Shown: one piece after another, positions 49,601 through 64,000 of the stretch
Layout: every line of letters starts with the position of its first letter
How positions within the stretch are numbered: the stretch's first letter is position 1
Assembly: GCA_036897095.1 (NCBI GenBank)
Contig: JAYMSP010000041.1
Span: 1 to 64,000, forward strand
Length of the DNA stretch: 64,000 bases
Origin: Plantago elongata
Taxonomy: Eukaryota > Streptophyta > Magnoliopsida > Lamiales > Plantaginaceae
Reading direction: 5' to 3'
Program-made: the position numbers and the translations under genes
The notes under the pieces: generated by a model
The model's input: only the letters and a program-made list of their open reading frames with translations
Database searches by the model: none
Told to the model about the DNA's origin: nothing

Positions 49601-52600
49601 AATAGTCAACTTGATAGTGTACATAATTTAATTTTTAATGGTGTATACGTCAAGAAATGTAATGTTTTAATTAACAAGCATAATAAATGACACTACTTCA
49701 CTGTAGTTTTAAACAGCTAAATATATTATTTAATTTGATCGAAACAAATCTTACATAAGTATATGAAATACCCAATCGAAACCAATAAAATAAAGACAAA
49801 TCACGAATAAAAAGAATCAATCAAACAATTCAATTCCAGTACTTGAACACATTTAAAACTTGCAAGTGCGATACATGCACGGAGTGTAATTTGGCGCGAG
49901 GAATGTGCATGTACCAATCTACATATCCGTACGTACTTACTATCAAGTTTGACATGGGAGTTATTTAATGTTCATTATGACTCCATAAATTTGATTTTAC
50001 CATTACGCAAAAAACATAGTCCCTCCCCCTAATATCTATCGATTGAAGTCCACCCTCTATTGTTGTGATGATACTCATTAAAACTTCGGAGTTATATAAC
50101 GACTTTACAAACTAACATTTATATTTTTCCAACAATTTTATACTCACTCGTAAGTCGTATCTACATTTTAAATTGCCCCAAACTTATATTTCGAGTTCTT
50201 TTTAAAGAAATTTCTGAATGAATGTCCACACTCACATTGTTATTGTGAAATTGTGAATAAAACGACTACTTTAAAACTTTTATGCGTTACATTCACACCC
50301 GATCAAATGTCTACTAAAATTTTGTTAAGGAGAAAAGAGACTTAAAATTTGGTTGATACACATATTTTCTCCTGTCAATTGATACACATAGTGATCTTGT
50401 GCTTATCTATAAAATTTTGTCGTTTGATAACTTGAACTTTAATTTTCTAATGGTTGTTTCTTCACGGTTTATAGGGAGGCCTATTTGTATACACATCTAT
50501 AGTCATATATGAATTGAACGTTCCACTATATTATTCTTCCTGACCTGTCTTTACTTGAATTATCAATATATTTTGTCTCTTCCGATAAAAGCCTTTAATT
50601 TACACACATAGGAATACAAAGATAGCTGGGCCGTGCTAATCACGATTCGTTAAGATAGTAACGATATTAACTAAATATTTGCCGATATGAGTTAATAACA
50701 ACAAGAATAGATTCACTTAACTGAACTAATTAAGTTAATAAACACAACCAGATTTGGCCACATCTATAATTCATATATTTGCGCCTTAAATCACATTATT
50801 TTATTGTCAATATTGCATATATATTGTTAAAGAAAGCTTGTCGCTTTAAGTTCATAACTAAGCAATGAAATTAAAAAAAGGCAAAAAACTGAATTTGTCT
50901 ACTATCTGGTATTAATCTGGCATGATGCTGTGCGATTTTGTCAAAATTGCTATGAACGTAAAACTAAGGTGATGGTAGAGTAATAGAGTATTAGAGTGAC
51001 CTAATCTATATAAGTATTTTTGTATCTGATATTAATTTAATATGCAATTTTGTCAAAAATGCTACGTACATAAAATTAAAAAGATGATAGAGTACTTACT
51101 AGAGTGACCCGATTATAAATGATGATAAAGTATTAGAGTGATTCGATCCATTAAAACCTTTCTTAAAAATGAGAGGCGGAGATGAAACAAATAAGTGAAA
51201 AAGGATAACAAGTTACTTGAAAGAGAGGGAGTGTGATTTGTGATCTTGAAAAACATACATGGATTTCATCCTATCCAAAGGCAAAGAGTGAAATACAGTT
51301 AAAGGGAATTACTTTATGCCAATTTGCGTCAAAATTATTAAATGCAACCTTGTTCACCTGCCACAAAAGAAGAGTTCCTTGTGAACCAATGTACACCAAT
51401 ATAGATCCATATATCATATATGTATGCTCTGCACGTTTCTTTCATCTTGTTACTTTTATAAACTTGTATTTTTATTTTTTTTATGCGTTAAACTTCAAAG
51501 GCGTACTAGGCGAATTTTCCGACTCACACAATATGTTGCCACGCATCATTCTTCATCAATAATTAATTCCCATATTCTGCTTCGAGCTATACGTCTTAGT
51601 ATTACCATCAATATACATTAAATCATGAAATGGAAGTGGTTAACATGTCATACTGGGTTAACTAATGACACTCTTTCTTCCATAGCTTGCCAAATCATTT
51701 ATAACGAAATTAAACACCTTAAAAGTCAATTCTTCCTGCAATTATGTACTTTACCTAAGCTATATTGTAGCCGATTTCATACACAACACCAAATATATAG
51801 ACCTAAATTTGAAAGGGTAAAATAGCTTGCCTTCACTCCTAATATTTGTTCCACATTTGCTGTAAATTTCCCCTTCAACCGGTTTTTCTACGACCTGTTA
51901 CACAAATAAAATTCTGAAGTTATGCAACATATATATCACATGCACATATCCAACATTATGCAAAACTTTGAAGTCTTACCGAACTTTATTAATACACGTG
52001 TAGTTGTCAAATGATATAGTAGAAACTCCCTATATAAATATTCTATAAATAAATAAACTCTTTATAATTATAAAAAAAAATTTACAGTTCTGATTTAGAT
52101 ATGAACACTTTTATTTAGAAATAAACTCTCTATAGTAATAATTTTTTTCGATCCTGAAAATATGACTGTATAGAATTTTTACTGTAATTTTTAAGGAGTT
52201 GGGTTAGAATCATCAATTCAAGTAGCTCATTTCTTTGTAAATTGGAATAATCTGGACAGGGCCAAATTTAAAGTGAAAAGCATAGGCTAATTAAATGTTC
52301 TTTTAATTAAATTCAAAATCCACAAATAAATATAACGACTCGTGAGCTTACGCCCGAGAGAACATGTTGTAGACTTACAATATAACTTCGATTGCACTGT
52401 TTGCTATAAAACCATTGATATTATTAATCAAACTAATTAATTAATAACATTGATTACTTTGTTAATTATATATATTCATATATCGCTAGTTAGATTATTT
52501 ATTAAATTATTATTCGGTATAAACATTAATAGTATAGGTTTTTTTGTAGACTTTTAATAAATTATAGTAACTTAATATTTGTAAATTTAAGTACAATGAC

Positions 52601-52980
52601 AAACACAAAAATCGATAAATATTGAATAAAATAATTATTAGTTGATTGTATTCACTAGTCATTACATTGCTAAGGACTCGAGAGAGTTTCACATCTCTTG
52701 GAAATTGGAAGTTATCACTTTGTTCTTAAAAGGATCCAAACAAACAATTAAAGAAAAGTAGAAGGACAAAATTGCAAATTAGCATAGAACTGTACAACTG
52801 CTTCATCATCTGATCACACACGCATATAAATAGCACAAAATAAAAACAGAGCAGAGCAAACCGTTCACCCTTCATGGCCTCAATTTTCCCTCTCTTCTCC
52901 ACTTCCTAATCAATTCTTCTTCTCCTTCTCTCTCTCTATAAAAAAAAAACTCAAATCCACTTCTTCTTCTTCCTCAACCA
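46640..52980. other. Gene desert upstream of the O-fucosyltransferase gene
   Basis: No gene is supported in these 6.3 kb. A (TA)n microsatellite lies at about 48230-48254. Two diverged tandem copies of about 110 bases lie at about 50906-51130 (GGTATTAAT or GATATTAAT, ATTTTGTCAAAA, GATGATAGAGTA or GATGGTAGAGTA, TTAGAGTGA). A MITE-like stretch with GTAGAAACTCCCTATATAAA and TAAACTCTCTATA lies at about 52018-52190. The last 130 bases (CT-rich, with CATATAAATAGC near 52820) look like the promoter and leader of the next gene. Confidence 0.45.
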
Positions 52981-56350
<3,370 letters not shown>

Positions 56351-57583
56351 GTTTCTGCTTTCTTAGTTAGGTTACATGTATATGTAAAGAAAACCATTGT
56401 TCCGCGATAGCTGGATTCAGGATGTCGCGAGAAACATAATTTTGACCCTGAAACCCGTCGGCATATGGTGAGGCGGAGCCGTTAGGGAAGAAATTGTGGA
56501 TAAAGACACAGACCAGAATCTGTGATTAGCTTAGATACAAGCATTTTGGTACACATTGGGAGTACAGGTCATTCCATTTATTGGTTCATATTTCATTTTT
56601 GTCACAGGAGTTGAAATTTATGTTGATGGATATGTGCCACCAATACAGATATATACAGCTCAATAAGCTTTCTGAGATTTTAACAAACAACTGTATCAGT
56701 TGTATAGAAATTATTTCTCTAAATTGCAAAAATTCAATATTTTTCTTGATGGTTATTTTAAGCAGAGCAAGTAGATGTCAGTTTCCTTAATTAGGAAGTA
56801 GGCTAACCAATTTATATCCACACAGTTTATAGATGTTATTTGTAGGTATCACAAGTGAACTGTCAATAGAATATTTTGAGGTACAGGGTTAGGGAAGAGA
56901 TTAGGTTTAGATGGTACAGATCAGGTTTCATGATAAGGAATTTGCACCTGGGTTCTAGAAAATGTGTGGAGTTCGAATGGTTTGAATGTAAAAAACACCA
57001 CCGGGTGGGAGAGAGATGATACTCTCTAACAGGGTACGATAGCGGTCAAACAGACTGGTCGGACGTAGTAGATTGGGGCGCGCAAAAGCTAACTTTAATG
57101 ATTATAATTAATACATCATGCAACAAGTTCAGGTTGCTTGATGTTAGCTATAACTTGTCCTGCATTACCAATGATAGACAGGTGAGGTAACATGCCAAAA
57201 AGAGGCAATTTTGCATTCACAAGATTCGTTCCTTCATAGTAGCACTTTTGCCAGAAATTATCTTAAATCACATGAAATTATCTTCCTCTTGACACTAAAG
57301 GTATTCCACTTACATGTCTGGATTGTGGACAGAATCCATAACCACATGATTCTAATAAAAAGCAAAGCTAGCCAAGAACGCCACGGCGAATTTACATGAC
57401 AATCAAACCGAAGCAGATTGGCATAAACAAATTCTGGGTCAGCTTATTAACATTCCAATACAAGCAATGCCAAAATGTGCAAAACACTTCTAATTTACAC
57501 TAAATAAAAAAGGTGTTTTATCTCATTGACTTTAGAAGCGTACCTTCATTGAATTATGTTGGACACTTGCTTCTAGAACCTAT
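56351..57583. other. Convergent spacer between the O-fucosyltransferase gene and FLN1
   Basis: Both genes end toward this stretch, so it holds their 3' untranslated regions and some spacer. I see no gene, tRNA or clear repeat. The small open frames here show no family resemblance. Confidence 0.45.
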
Positions 57584-60252
57584 CTACCACATGGATGGAA
57601 CATAAACCTGTTCCTTTAGATTCTGTGTAGCACTCTCTGTGGGAAAACCTCGTACAGCACCGATTGTCCACTGCGCTATAATTCCTGCTGCAATAGCAAA
57701 GCGAAGCTGCCTTTCCAAAAAATCTTGATTTTCATACATTTCAGGTTCTGTAGTCAGTTTCCTCAAGATCCCAGCTACGACTGCATCACCAGAACCCGTT
57801 CTATCACATGTGAACGGTGTTATGAGTACGTCTTCTGTACCAACAACAGTACCGTCAAAAGAAGGGGTGTAATAATGTAATCGCATAGTTCCATCTGTTA
57901 CGAATAAGAACTTTAACCCATCATGCCACAGAGGCGAGATTTCCTCACGAGTATAATGATAATTATCTCTTCGTTGCTTGGTATCCTCGTAACTATCAGC
58001 GTAGTATTGAGGTCGGTAGTTTCTTCGGTTCTCGTGGTACTCCTCATCTAATAGAAATTCTAATTCTTGCTTCGAGACCTCAATGATATTTGCTTGTTCC
58101 CAGGCTTCTTTGATCGTTTCCTTTGTTTCATCACGTGATTTCCATAATGGCAATGGGAGATTCAAGTCGAAAAATATAAGACCACCAAACTTTTTAGACC
58201 AAGCAATTGCTTTGAAAAGTGTAGAACGAAGAGTATTTGATGTCAGAACTTCAGAATTGAAGTGGAAGACCCTTGCCTGCAGAAAGAAGAAAATTTGTGT
58301 AAATCCACGTGTAATAATATCGTAAATTGTGAATTTATCAAAAGCAAACTCTCACAGTAAATATGATTACACTCTACATTCATTAGCAATTTACATGGCT
58401 AGTTTAAGAGGGGGCATTACTAGCATACATTTGTACTATATATTCTTTATGATATAAGGGGCTCTCTGCTATATGCACCCCAAAAGATGCCGATGAATTG
58501 AACCAAGGAGAATCAGGTTGTATATTACTGGTATTCAAGAAGAAATTTCACCAAATATGCAACTTACAGGCTATTCAAAGACCCTGCACTTTCAGGAAAC
58601 ACAAGTACTCGGAAAAATTTACAGAACCACAGGTGTAGCTATAGCTGATTGAGTTCTAAACTCAATAGAGCAAATATACAATCCCTATGCAGCTAACAAG
58701 ATTATAGTATTATCAAATTAAGCAATGAGAAATCTATTTCAGAATAGCACCAAGTCTACAATAATATACTTCAGTACGAAACATAAACTATCAGCAACGA
58801 ACGCCTCCAGAAATTCATAAGTATCTACTAACAGAAGCTGAAAGGAATTTCTACCGATCATCGATGAAACTGGATGAGAAAGGGACTTTGAAACTGCATT
58901 CACAAGAGACTGCCTCTTTGAGAATGATGATATGTTTAAAGACAATAAAGTTCTAGTAAACTTCAGAATACTAGAAACATTCCCGGCTACGAGAAACATT
59001 CTTTCCCAAACTAAACCAAATGCTCAGGGCTACTCTTTGAAGTAAAAAAGCCGCACACTTATACATTAGAACACCAAGGTTAAAGTATTGCTTATCAGTG
59101 AACACCATGTCAGAAATCCGACTCTACGAATCAGTTTAACACAACTTCAGCTAGCCTATAATCTAATTAAATTTCTTTGCTCAATATGTGTCACCACCGT
59201 GACTTATCAGCTAGTTAATTTCAAAGGTACTCCAACTAGACTTAATTATCAGTATTTATACACACTTTTACAGAACATCATCTGCCTCTTCAGCAAATTT
59301 GCTAAACACGTCTAGTATATATAAAAACCAGTAGCAGTATCAGCTGTTACCGATCATGAGATTGCTCTGCTACACATTTACCAGAATATAAATGCACATT
59401 ACTAACAATGGACACGTCTGTACAAACAACCAAACAAGATACTGATAGGCAATAACTAAGCAATATCATATCCTACTAATTAAGCTAAGTGGCATATCCT
59501 ACTAAAACCAATAAAACGAACATAAACTTCGTATTAACAGCATACTACATTACTACCTCCTTGAGCACAGACAGATTAAGCTCCTCCATACTCAACGAAT
59601 CCTCAGCGCAATCCTTCACCGTCTCCGCCCACATTCCCCCTTCCCCAAACCTAATCTTCATATAACTACACCCCGTCCGTGCACTATCATCAAACCTCAC
59701 TCCTCTAGTCTGAACCTTCTCCTTATTCATCATCAACAACATCTCCTCCCCAAAATCATCCCTCCCAAGTTTCCCAATAAACGCAGCGCGCCCGCCCAGC
59801 CTAACGTGCGAAATCGCCACGTTAGAAGGCGGCCCTCCCGGCGCCCTGACGAACTCCGGAGGGTCCCATTGCAACATCTTCCACTGTGAGTACATGTCCT
59901 GGTCCATCTGCATAGGTGCCACTCTCACTGTGGGGACAAACTCCTTCTGGGCAGCTCCGAAACAGCAGAGCAGAGGAGGAGAATCGTATGGGAAGTCCAT
60001 GTCATCTTCGAAATCGAAGAGCTCAGCTGATGTGGGCGTGTCAAGATTACTTTTTTTTGGAGGGGATTTGCGTTTTTTGGTGGTTGGCGATGATTTCTTG
60101 CGGGGTTTGCGAGTGGTGGAAGGGGAATCGGTGGAGGAGGATTTTGTGGGGGAGATTTGGGATTTGAGAGTGAAGATGGGGTAGAGGTGGAGGTGGGTTT
60201 GTGAGTTTGGGGTGAAGAAGTGGGAGTGAGGAAGGAGATGGAAAGTTGCCAT
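57584..60252 (-). CDS. FLN1: Fructokinase-like protein FLN1 (plastid transcription complex)
   Basis: FLN1 is a PfkB-family protein of the plastid-encoded RNA polymerase complex (a PAP), needed for plastid gene expression; published work reports no fructokinase activity. Two exons give 462 residues: 60252-59557 and 58276-57584, joined in phase 0 across a 1280-base intron. The first 80 or so residues are Ser/Thr/Pro/Lys-rich, as in a transit peptide plus basic linker, followed by an acidic patch (ELFDFEDDMDF). The PfkB fold starts at LLCCFGAAQKEFVPTVRVAP and includes GGPPSNVAISHVRLGGRAAF, IGKLGRDDFGEEML, FFDLNLPLPLW, and the C-terminal signature CDRTGSGDAVVAG, in which the catalytic Asp of the GxGD motif is kept. 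It ends VYVPSMW. By order it corresponds to At3g54090. Confidence 0.95.
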
Positions 60253-60259
60253 TGTTGGG

Positions 60260-61800
60260 GTTTTAGAGCTCAGCTCAGTTCAGTAAAGGTGAAGTGAGCA
60301 GGGTTTATCCATTTCCTTGTTTGCTGTTGGCGATGACTGATGACTGTTACAGGCTTACAGGACAGGACTTCAATCGGTTCGGGTCGGGTTATAACTGACC
60401 GGCCCATTAGGATCATACTAGCCCAGTCCACTTATTTATATGCTGGATCATGCTTTTTATGCAATAGTTAGGACTTTGGAATGGATTGTAGAAATTAGTG
60501 TCCGAACTGATCTGAGTCCAAACTCAACTCAACTAGGTAATGAAACATGCTTCTAATTTCAATAATATTCATAAACGGACAACCAGCTCAACCACCCAAA
60601 CTTCTAAATAAATAATTAATTTTTCAACCTTACAACCAACTCAACTACAATAAATAAATTATAATTTATGTATGACCCAACCAATACAATCAATTCAATA
60701 AAATATTATTATCATTTTCATCATTATCGTAAAATAATTATATAGATAATTAAATATAATAATCATATATAATATAAAAAACTTTAACTTATATGAAAAA
60801 ATAAAATACAAGAAATGAACAATTTAAGACTACATTACTGAAATACATGAAAAATAATTTCAATGCTTCAAATGTAATTTTAAAATAAACAACATTGTTG
60901 AAGGATAAAAGAAATTAAAAAAATAAATATTTACTGTGGATAAAACGAGTTATTTGGATTCATCGGAGTGAATCGAAAATCGTGTGTTGAGATATGAAGT
61001 AATAGAGTGGATTTTTCAAATGTATAAAAATATATTGATATAGATCTCTATTCAAAGAGAATTCTATTTTATGAATTTTAATATATTTTATAAGAGGCAA
61101 CCAGCTGGTTGCTGGTTGCAAGATTGACAAACGTGTTTGATAAATACTTTGTCATTTCTATTTTTTTAAAAAGTTTTATATGAGTCCCACCCACCACAAA
61201 TTATCCAACCATAATCGTTATTTATGGCCTAAGGAGTCTCCGGACTCCGGTTGTTAGATTAGCAAAAGACTTCACGGGCCTTCTGAAGCTAAACCAAACT
61301 GAGCTCGCTAGGAAAACAAGCATGAATTCTACTTAGCTATGCTATCAAGCAAGCCAAGTTCGAATGTGACGAGTCACGAGTCACGAGCTAAACTCAACAC
61401 CCAATAAGCCTGAAATTGCATAACAATATTAAATGGACCTTGGCCAATACACGTTTAGTTTAATTGGTTAGACCTTTCGGGTATTTTCTTCTTAATTTAA
61501 TCATTGTTCATACTTAGACCGTGTAAATTTTCATATCACACTTGCAATTAAAGCTAAATTAATTTCAATGTTTTGTTACCTAGAGGATTCCGTTTAACAC
61601 CAGTTAGCTATGTTCTCTGCAAACCCATTCCTTTTAATTCCATACCACTTTATTTAATTATATTTTTAAATAACAATTTAATTCAATTCAAATAATTACA
61701 ATTACATAAAAAACTTAGAATTTAAAGATCTATTAATTCAATTCACTACAATTTATACATATGTAGACGGTTGGTTTGAGGGTAGAGCTAACAATTGATA
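60260..61800. other. FLN1 upstream region and AT-rich spacer
   Basis: The first few hundred bases are the FLN1 promoter. The rest is AT-rich with no supportable gene. A possible MITE remnant lies at about 61590-61770 (TTTAATTCCATACCACTTTA, CAATTTAATTCAATTCAAAT). Confidence 0.4.
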
Positions 61801-61940
61801 CATTATGACCCTATTTATTTTAAATTTATTTGACCAAAATTTGTTTTATCAAATCACTATAATATTAATACATTATGACCTCATTTATTTTAAATTTATT
61901 TGACCAAAATTTGTTTTATCAAATCACTATAATATTAATG
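61801..61940. repeat. Near-perfect tandem duplication of 70 bp
   Basis: Two head-to-tail copies, 61801-61870 and 61871-61940, differ at only three positions. Each begins CATTATGACC and contains TTGACCAAAATTTGTTTTAT. The low divergence marks a recent event. Confidence 0.95.
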
Positions 61941-62009
61941 TTGAATGTACATATTGACCTATTAAAGTACAATAAACAACTTAAAGCCTTCTACTTTTTA
62001 TTGTCACAT

Positions 62010-63085
62010 GTCACATTTTCATCCATTATTTTTTTTATTTTTAAATTTTTATTTTGTCCACTTTAAAATGTTTATAACTTAAAAAATAAAAATATAAAAA
62101 ATAAATAAAAATCACTAACAATTTTATATTTTCGAGATCTATAAATAGAGATCAATCTCAACTATGTTTGAATTATTATTTTGATATGTTTATAAATCAC
62201 TAACAACTTTATTCGAATCTTAAATTGTAAAACAATTTTAGAAAAACGATGTTACAAGTTTAACTTTTCAACACTCTTATAAATATCTTGAATATGTAAA
62301 AATAATCATTTATATTATAAGATCCGGAACCCGAATTTGAAGCTCGATACTCGTGTTCAATGTCAGGTATCTGTATTCGATGCCCGTTCTCCGTGTCTTA
62401 TATACGGTACCCGTGTTTGATGTCTGGTATCCGTAAGCAATGTCAGGTAACTGTAATCGTAACCCGGTATATGTGTTCGATGTCAAGTCCGATATTTGAA
62501 TCCGATGCTCGATACTCGTGTTTGGTGTTCTGTATCCGTATCCGATGTTCGTCACCCGTGTTTGATGTTAGGTATTCGTAAGCAATGCCCGATAACCGTA
62601 CATTGTCCGGTATCCGTACCCGATGTCCATCACCCTTATCGCATGGTACCTGTGTTTGATGTCCGGTATCCTTAGTAATGCCCGGTATCCATACCCGATG
62701 CCCGTCACCCGTATCCAATACACGGTACCCGTGTTTGATGTCCGGTATCTGTAGCCATTACTCGGTATTCGTGTCTGAGCCCAATCCTATTACCCTAATT
62801 ATCATATCATATTGTTCGTTTATTTATTGACCCAATATAATAAAATTGCACTTTTAAAACTCGTCTTATAATTTATTAAGGTTCAAATAAAGTCGTTAAT
62901 GATTTTTATAAATCTCGAAAAAATAATTCGAACATAGTCTAGAGTGGTCTCTATTTATATATTTCGAAAAAATATAGTTGATAGTTTTTATTTTTATTTT
63001 TTTATTTTTATTTTAAGTTATGAAATTTTGAATTAGACAAAATAAAATTTAAAGAGAAAGATGAAGATGAAGAAGTAAATAAATG
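62010..63085. mobile_element. Foldback element with long AT-rich arms around a minisatellite core
   Basis: The left arm (about 62040-62250: TTTTTATTTTGTCCA, GTTTATAACTTAAAA, ATCTATAAATAGAGAT, AACTATGTTTGAATTATT) recurs inverted at about 62850-63055 with roughly 75% identity. Between them lies a GC-richer minisatellite (62320-62775). It encodes no protein. The outer ends are approximate because the AT-rich flanks blur the boundary. Mutator-type foldback is the best guess. Confidence 0.65.
62320..62775. repeat. Degenerate minisatellite of CCCGT/GGTATCCG units
   Basis: Short units of about 16-22 bases on the theme GGTATCCGTACCCGATGTC recur over 450 bases, with a larger repeat in which GTACCCGTGTTTGATGTC and GGTATCCGTAAGCAATG alternate. 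It is more GC-rich than its surroundings. The open frames on both strands here come from the repeat and give Tyr/Arg-rich or Ser/Cys-rich repeats, not real proteins. Confidence 0.8.
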
Positions 63086-63291
63086 AATTATTGAGATGAA
63101 GAAAATAAACAATGTGAGTTCACTAAATTATTCTTATATGGTAAGTACATAAATATGTATTATGTAACAAAAATTGTATGAAGTTATTGGTAGTTTTGTT
63201 GGTTGTAGAAAATTGAAAGAAGTGTTGTGAATTAATATGAATTAATCCCGTTATTTTGAATGAGCTGAACTAGAAGATCAACCTTAGGATC

Positions 63292-64000
63292 TGTTAAGAG
63301 AAGTGTTAAGAGTGGTCAGTTGATCAATATAAAGTAGTTAAGTTAGTTAGTTAATATTGTTATGTTCTTCAATATATAAAGAAGACATGAACCAAATCCA
63401 TTGTATTGTATTCATTCAAATCAATATACAAATTTGGTTCTTGATCCTTGTTGATATTATTCACATGGTATCAGTAGTATTCAATCAATAATCAATCAAT
63501 CAAATCTGATCAATCAATTCTGTTGCTCTGCTCTGTTTTCCCCATTTCTCTGCGAATCTGATCTTCTGCAGCCGTCAGTTGCTGCTACATTCATTCGATT
63601 CTCCGAGCGGCAGTTCCTTTCCACCAATCAACTGTTCTTGAGCAGTTACTCAACCGTTGTGCAGCTTCTTGGACGATTTCATGGCGGATTCAGGCTCTAC
63701 AGGCGGCAATGCCATTCATCAACAAACAGGAATCCGATCACCGGCCGATTCACGTGCTAATTCATCCCTGAATCTGGCGGAAAATCAACTTCCCCCCTAT
63801 TTCTACCACACACCTGATCATCCAGGCCTGACATAGCCTATGCATTACAAACTTTGAGTCAGCACATGTCTACACCAACTGAGGCAAATATGAAAGCTGC
63901 ATACAGAATCTTGAGATACTTGAAGAAACATCCTGGCAAAGGCTTGTTCTACCCTGCAAACTCAAGCTTCACTCTCACAGCTTATTGTGACATTGATTGG
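63292..64000 (+). mobile_element. Copia-type LTR retrotransposon fossil, left part (runs off the window)
   Basis: The left LTR is about 63292-63465. It begins TGTTAAGAG, carries a TATA-like CAATATATAAAGAAG near 63371 and ends in CA. It is followed at once by TGGTATCAG, the tRNA-Met primer-binding site usual in Copia elements. A gag-like start (MADSGSTGGNAIHQ) is seen at 63680, and near the right edge an RNase H part typical of Copia (AYRILRYLKKHPGKGL, then YCDIDW). The copy is short for the family and looks broken. The right LTR, and with it the age estimate, lies outside the window. Confidence 0.75.

Noticed and set aside
62310-62718. Tyr/Arg-rich and Ser/Cys-rich open frames as repeat proteins.
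   Set aside because: They appear on both strands of the minisatellite, with no conserved start or flanking exons, so they follow from the repeat.

Overview
The window is nuclear DNA of a flowering plant, almost certainly a eudicot. The genes are split by GT-AG introns, intergenic DNA is AT-rich, and plant-type mobile DNA (MITEs, an L1-type LINE, Copia-type LTR pieces) is common. Every confident protein is a standard plant nuclear gene. I cannot place it below eudicot; an asterid would fit, but I have no decisive evidence.

Layout, left to right: first exon of the plastid acetyl-CoA carboxylase alpha subunit (CAC3, minus, runs off the left edge); a Josephin-domain ataxin-3 deubiquitinase (plus, 3876-7270); a reticulon-like ER-shaping protein (plus, 8539-10066); a decayed DUF295/F-box gene (minus, 10739-12863) with a stray copy of the HAKAI 3' end beside it; an AT-rich repeat tract with an orphan X8-domain fragment (16442-16714); HAKAI, a RING protein of the m6A methylation machinery (minus, 17244-20261); a 5'-truncated LINE (about 22880-25793); the mitochondrial uncoupling carrier PUMP1 (minus, 26168-29991); ribosomal protein eL33/RPL35A (minus, 32125-33066) with a relic copy at 35862-36300; a nest of DNA-transposon derivatives (36832-38375); an SSUH2-like cysteine-rich protein (plus, 38718-42251); a gene desert of about 10.7 kb (42252-52980); a plant O-fucosyltransferase-family protein (plus, 52981-56350); fructokinase-like FLN1 (minus, 57584-60252); and a repeat-rich right end with a foldback element and the left part of a Copia fossil.

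From memory of Arabidopsis locus numbers, the ataxin-3, reticulon, PUMP1, O-fucosyltransferase and FLN1 genes are consecutive loci there (At3g54130 down to At3g54090). The window would then be a conserved block, opened up by HAKAI, RPL35A, SSUH2, the F-box relic and transposons. The genes are not an operon or a pathway: they act in plastid fatty-acid synthesis, ubiquitin removal, ER shape, mRNA methylation, mitochondrial transport, translation and plastid transcription.

I found no clearly new gene system. The less ordinary observations are structural: gene-fragment copies (HAKAI 3' end, RPL35A 5' end), duplications that copy splice sites (CAC3 leader, reticulon intron 1), a likely intron directly after the RPL35A stop codon, a head-to-head LTR fossil in a PUMP1 intron, and a foldback element with a minisatellite core.
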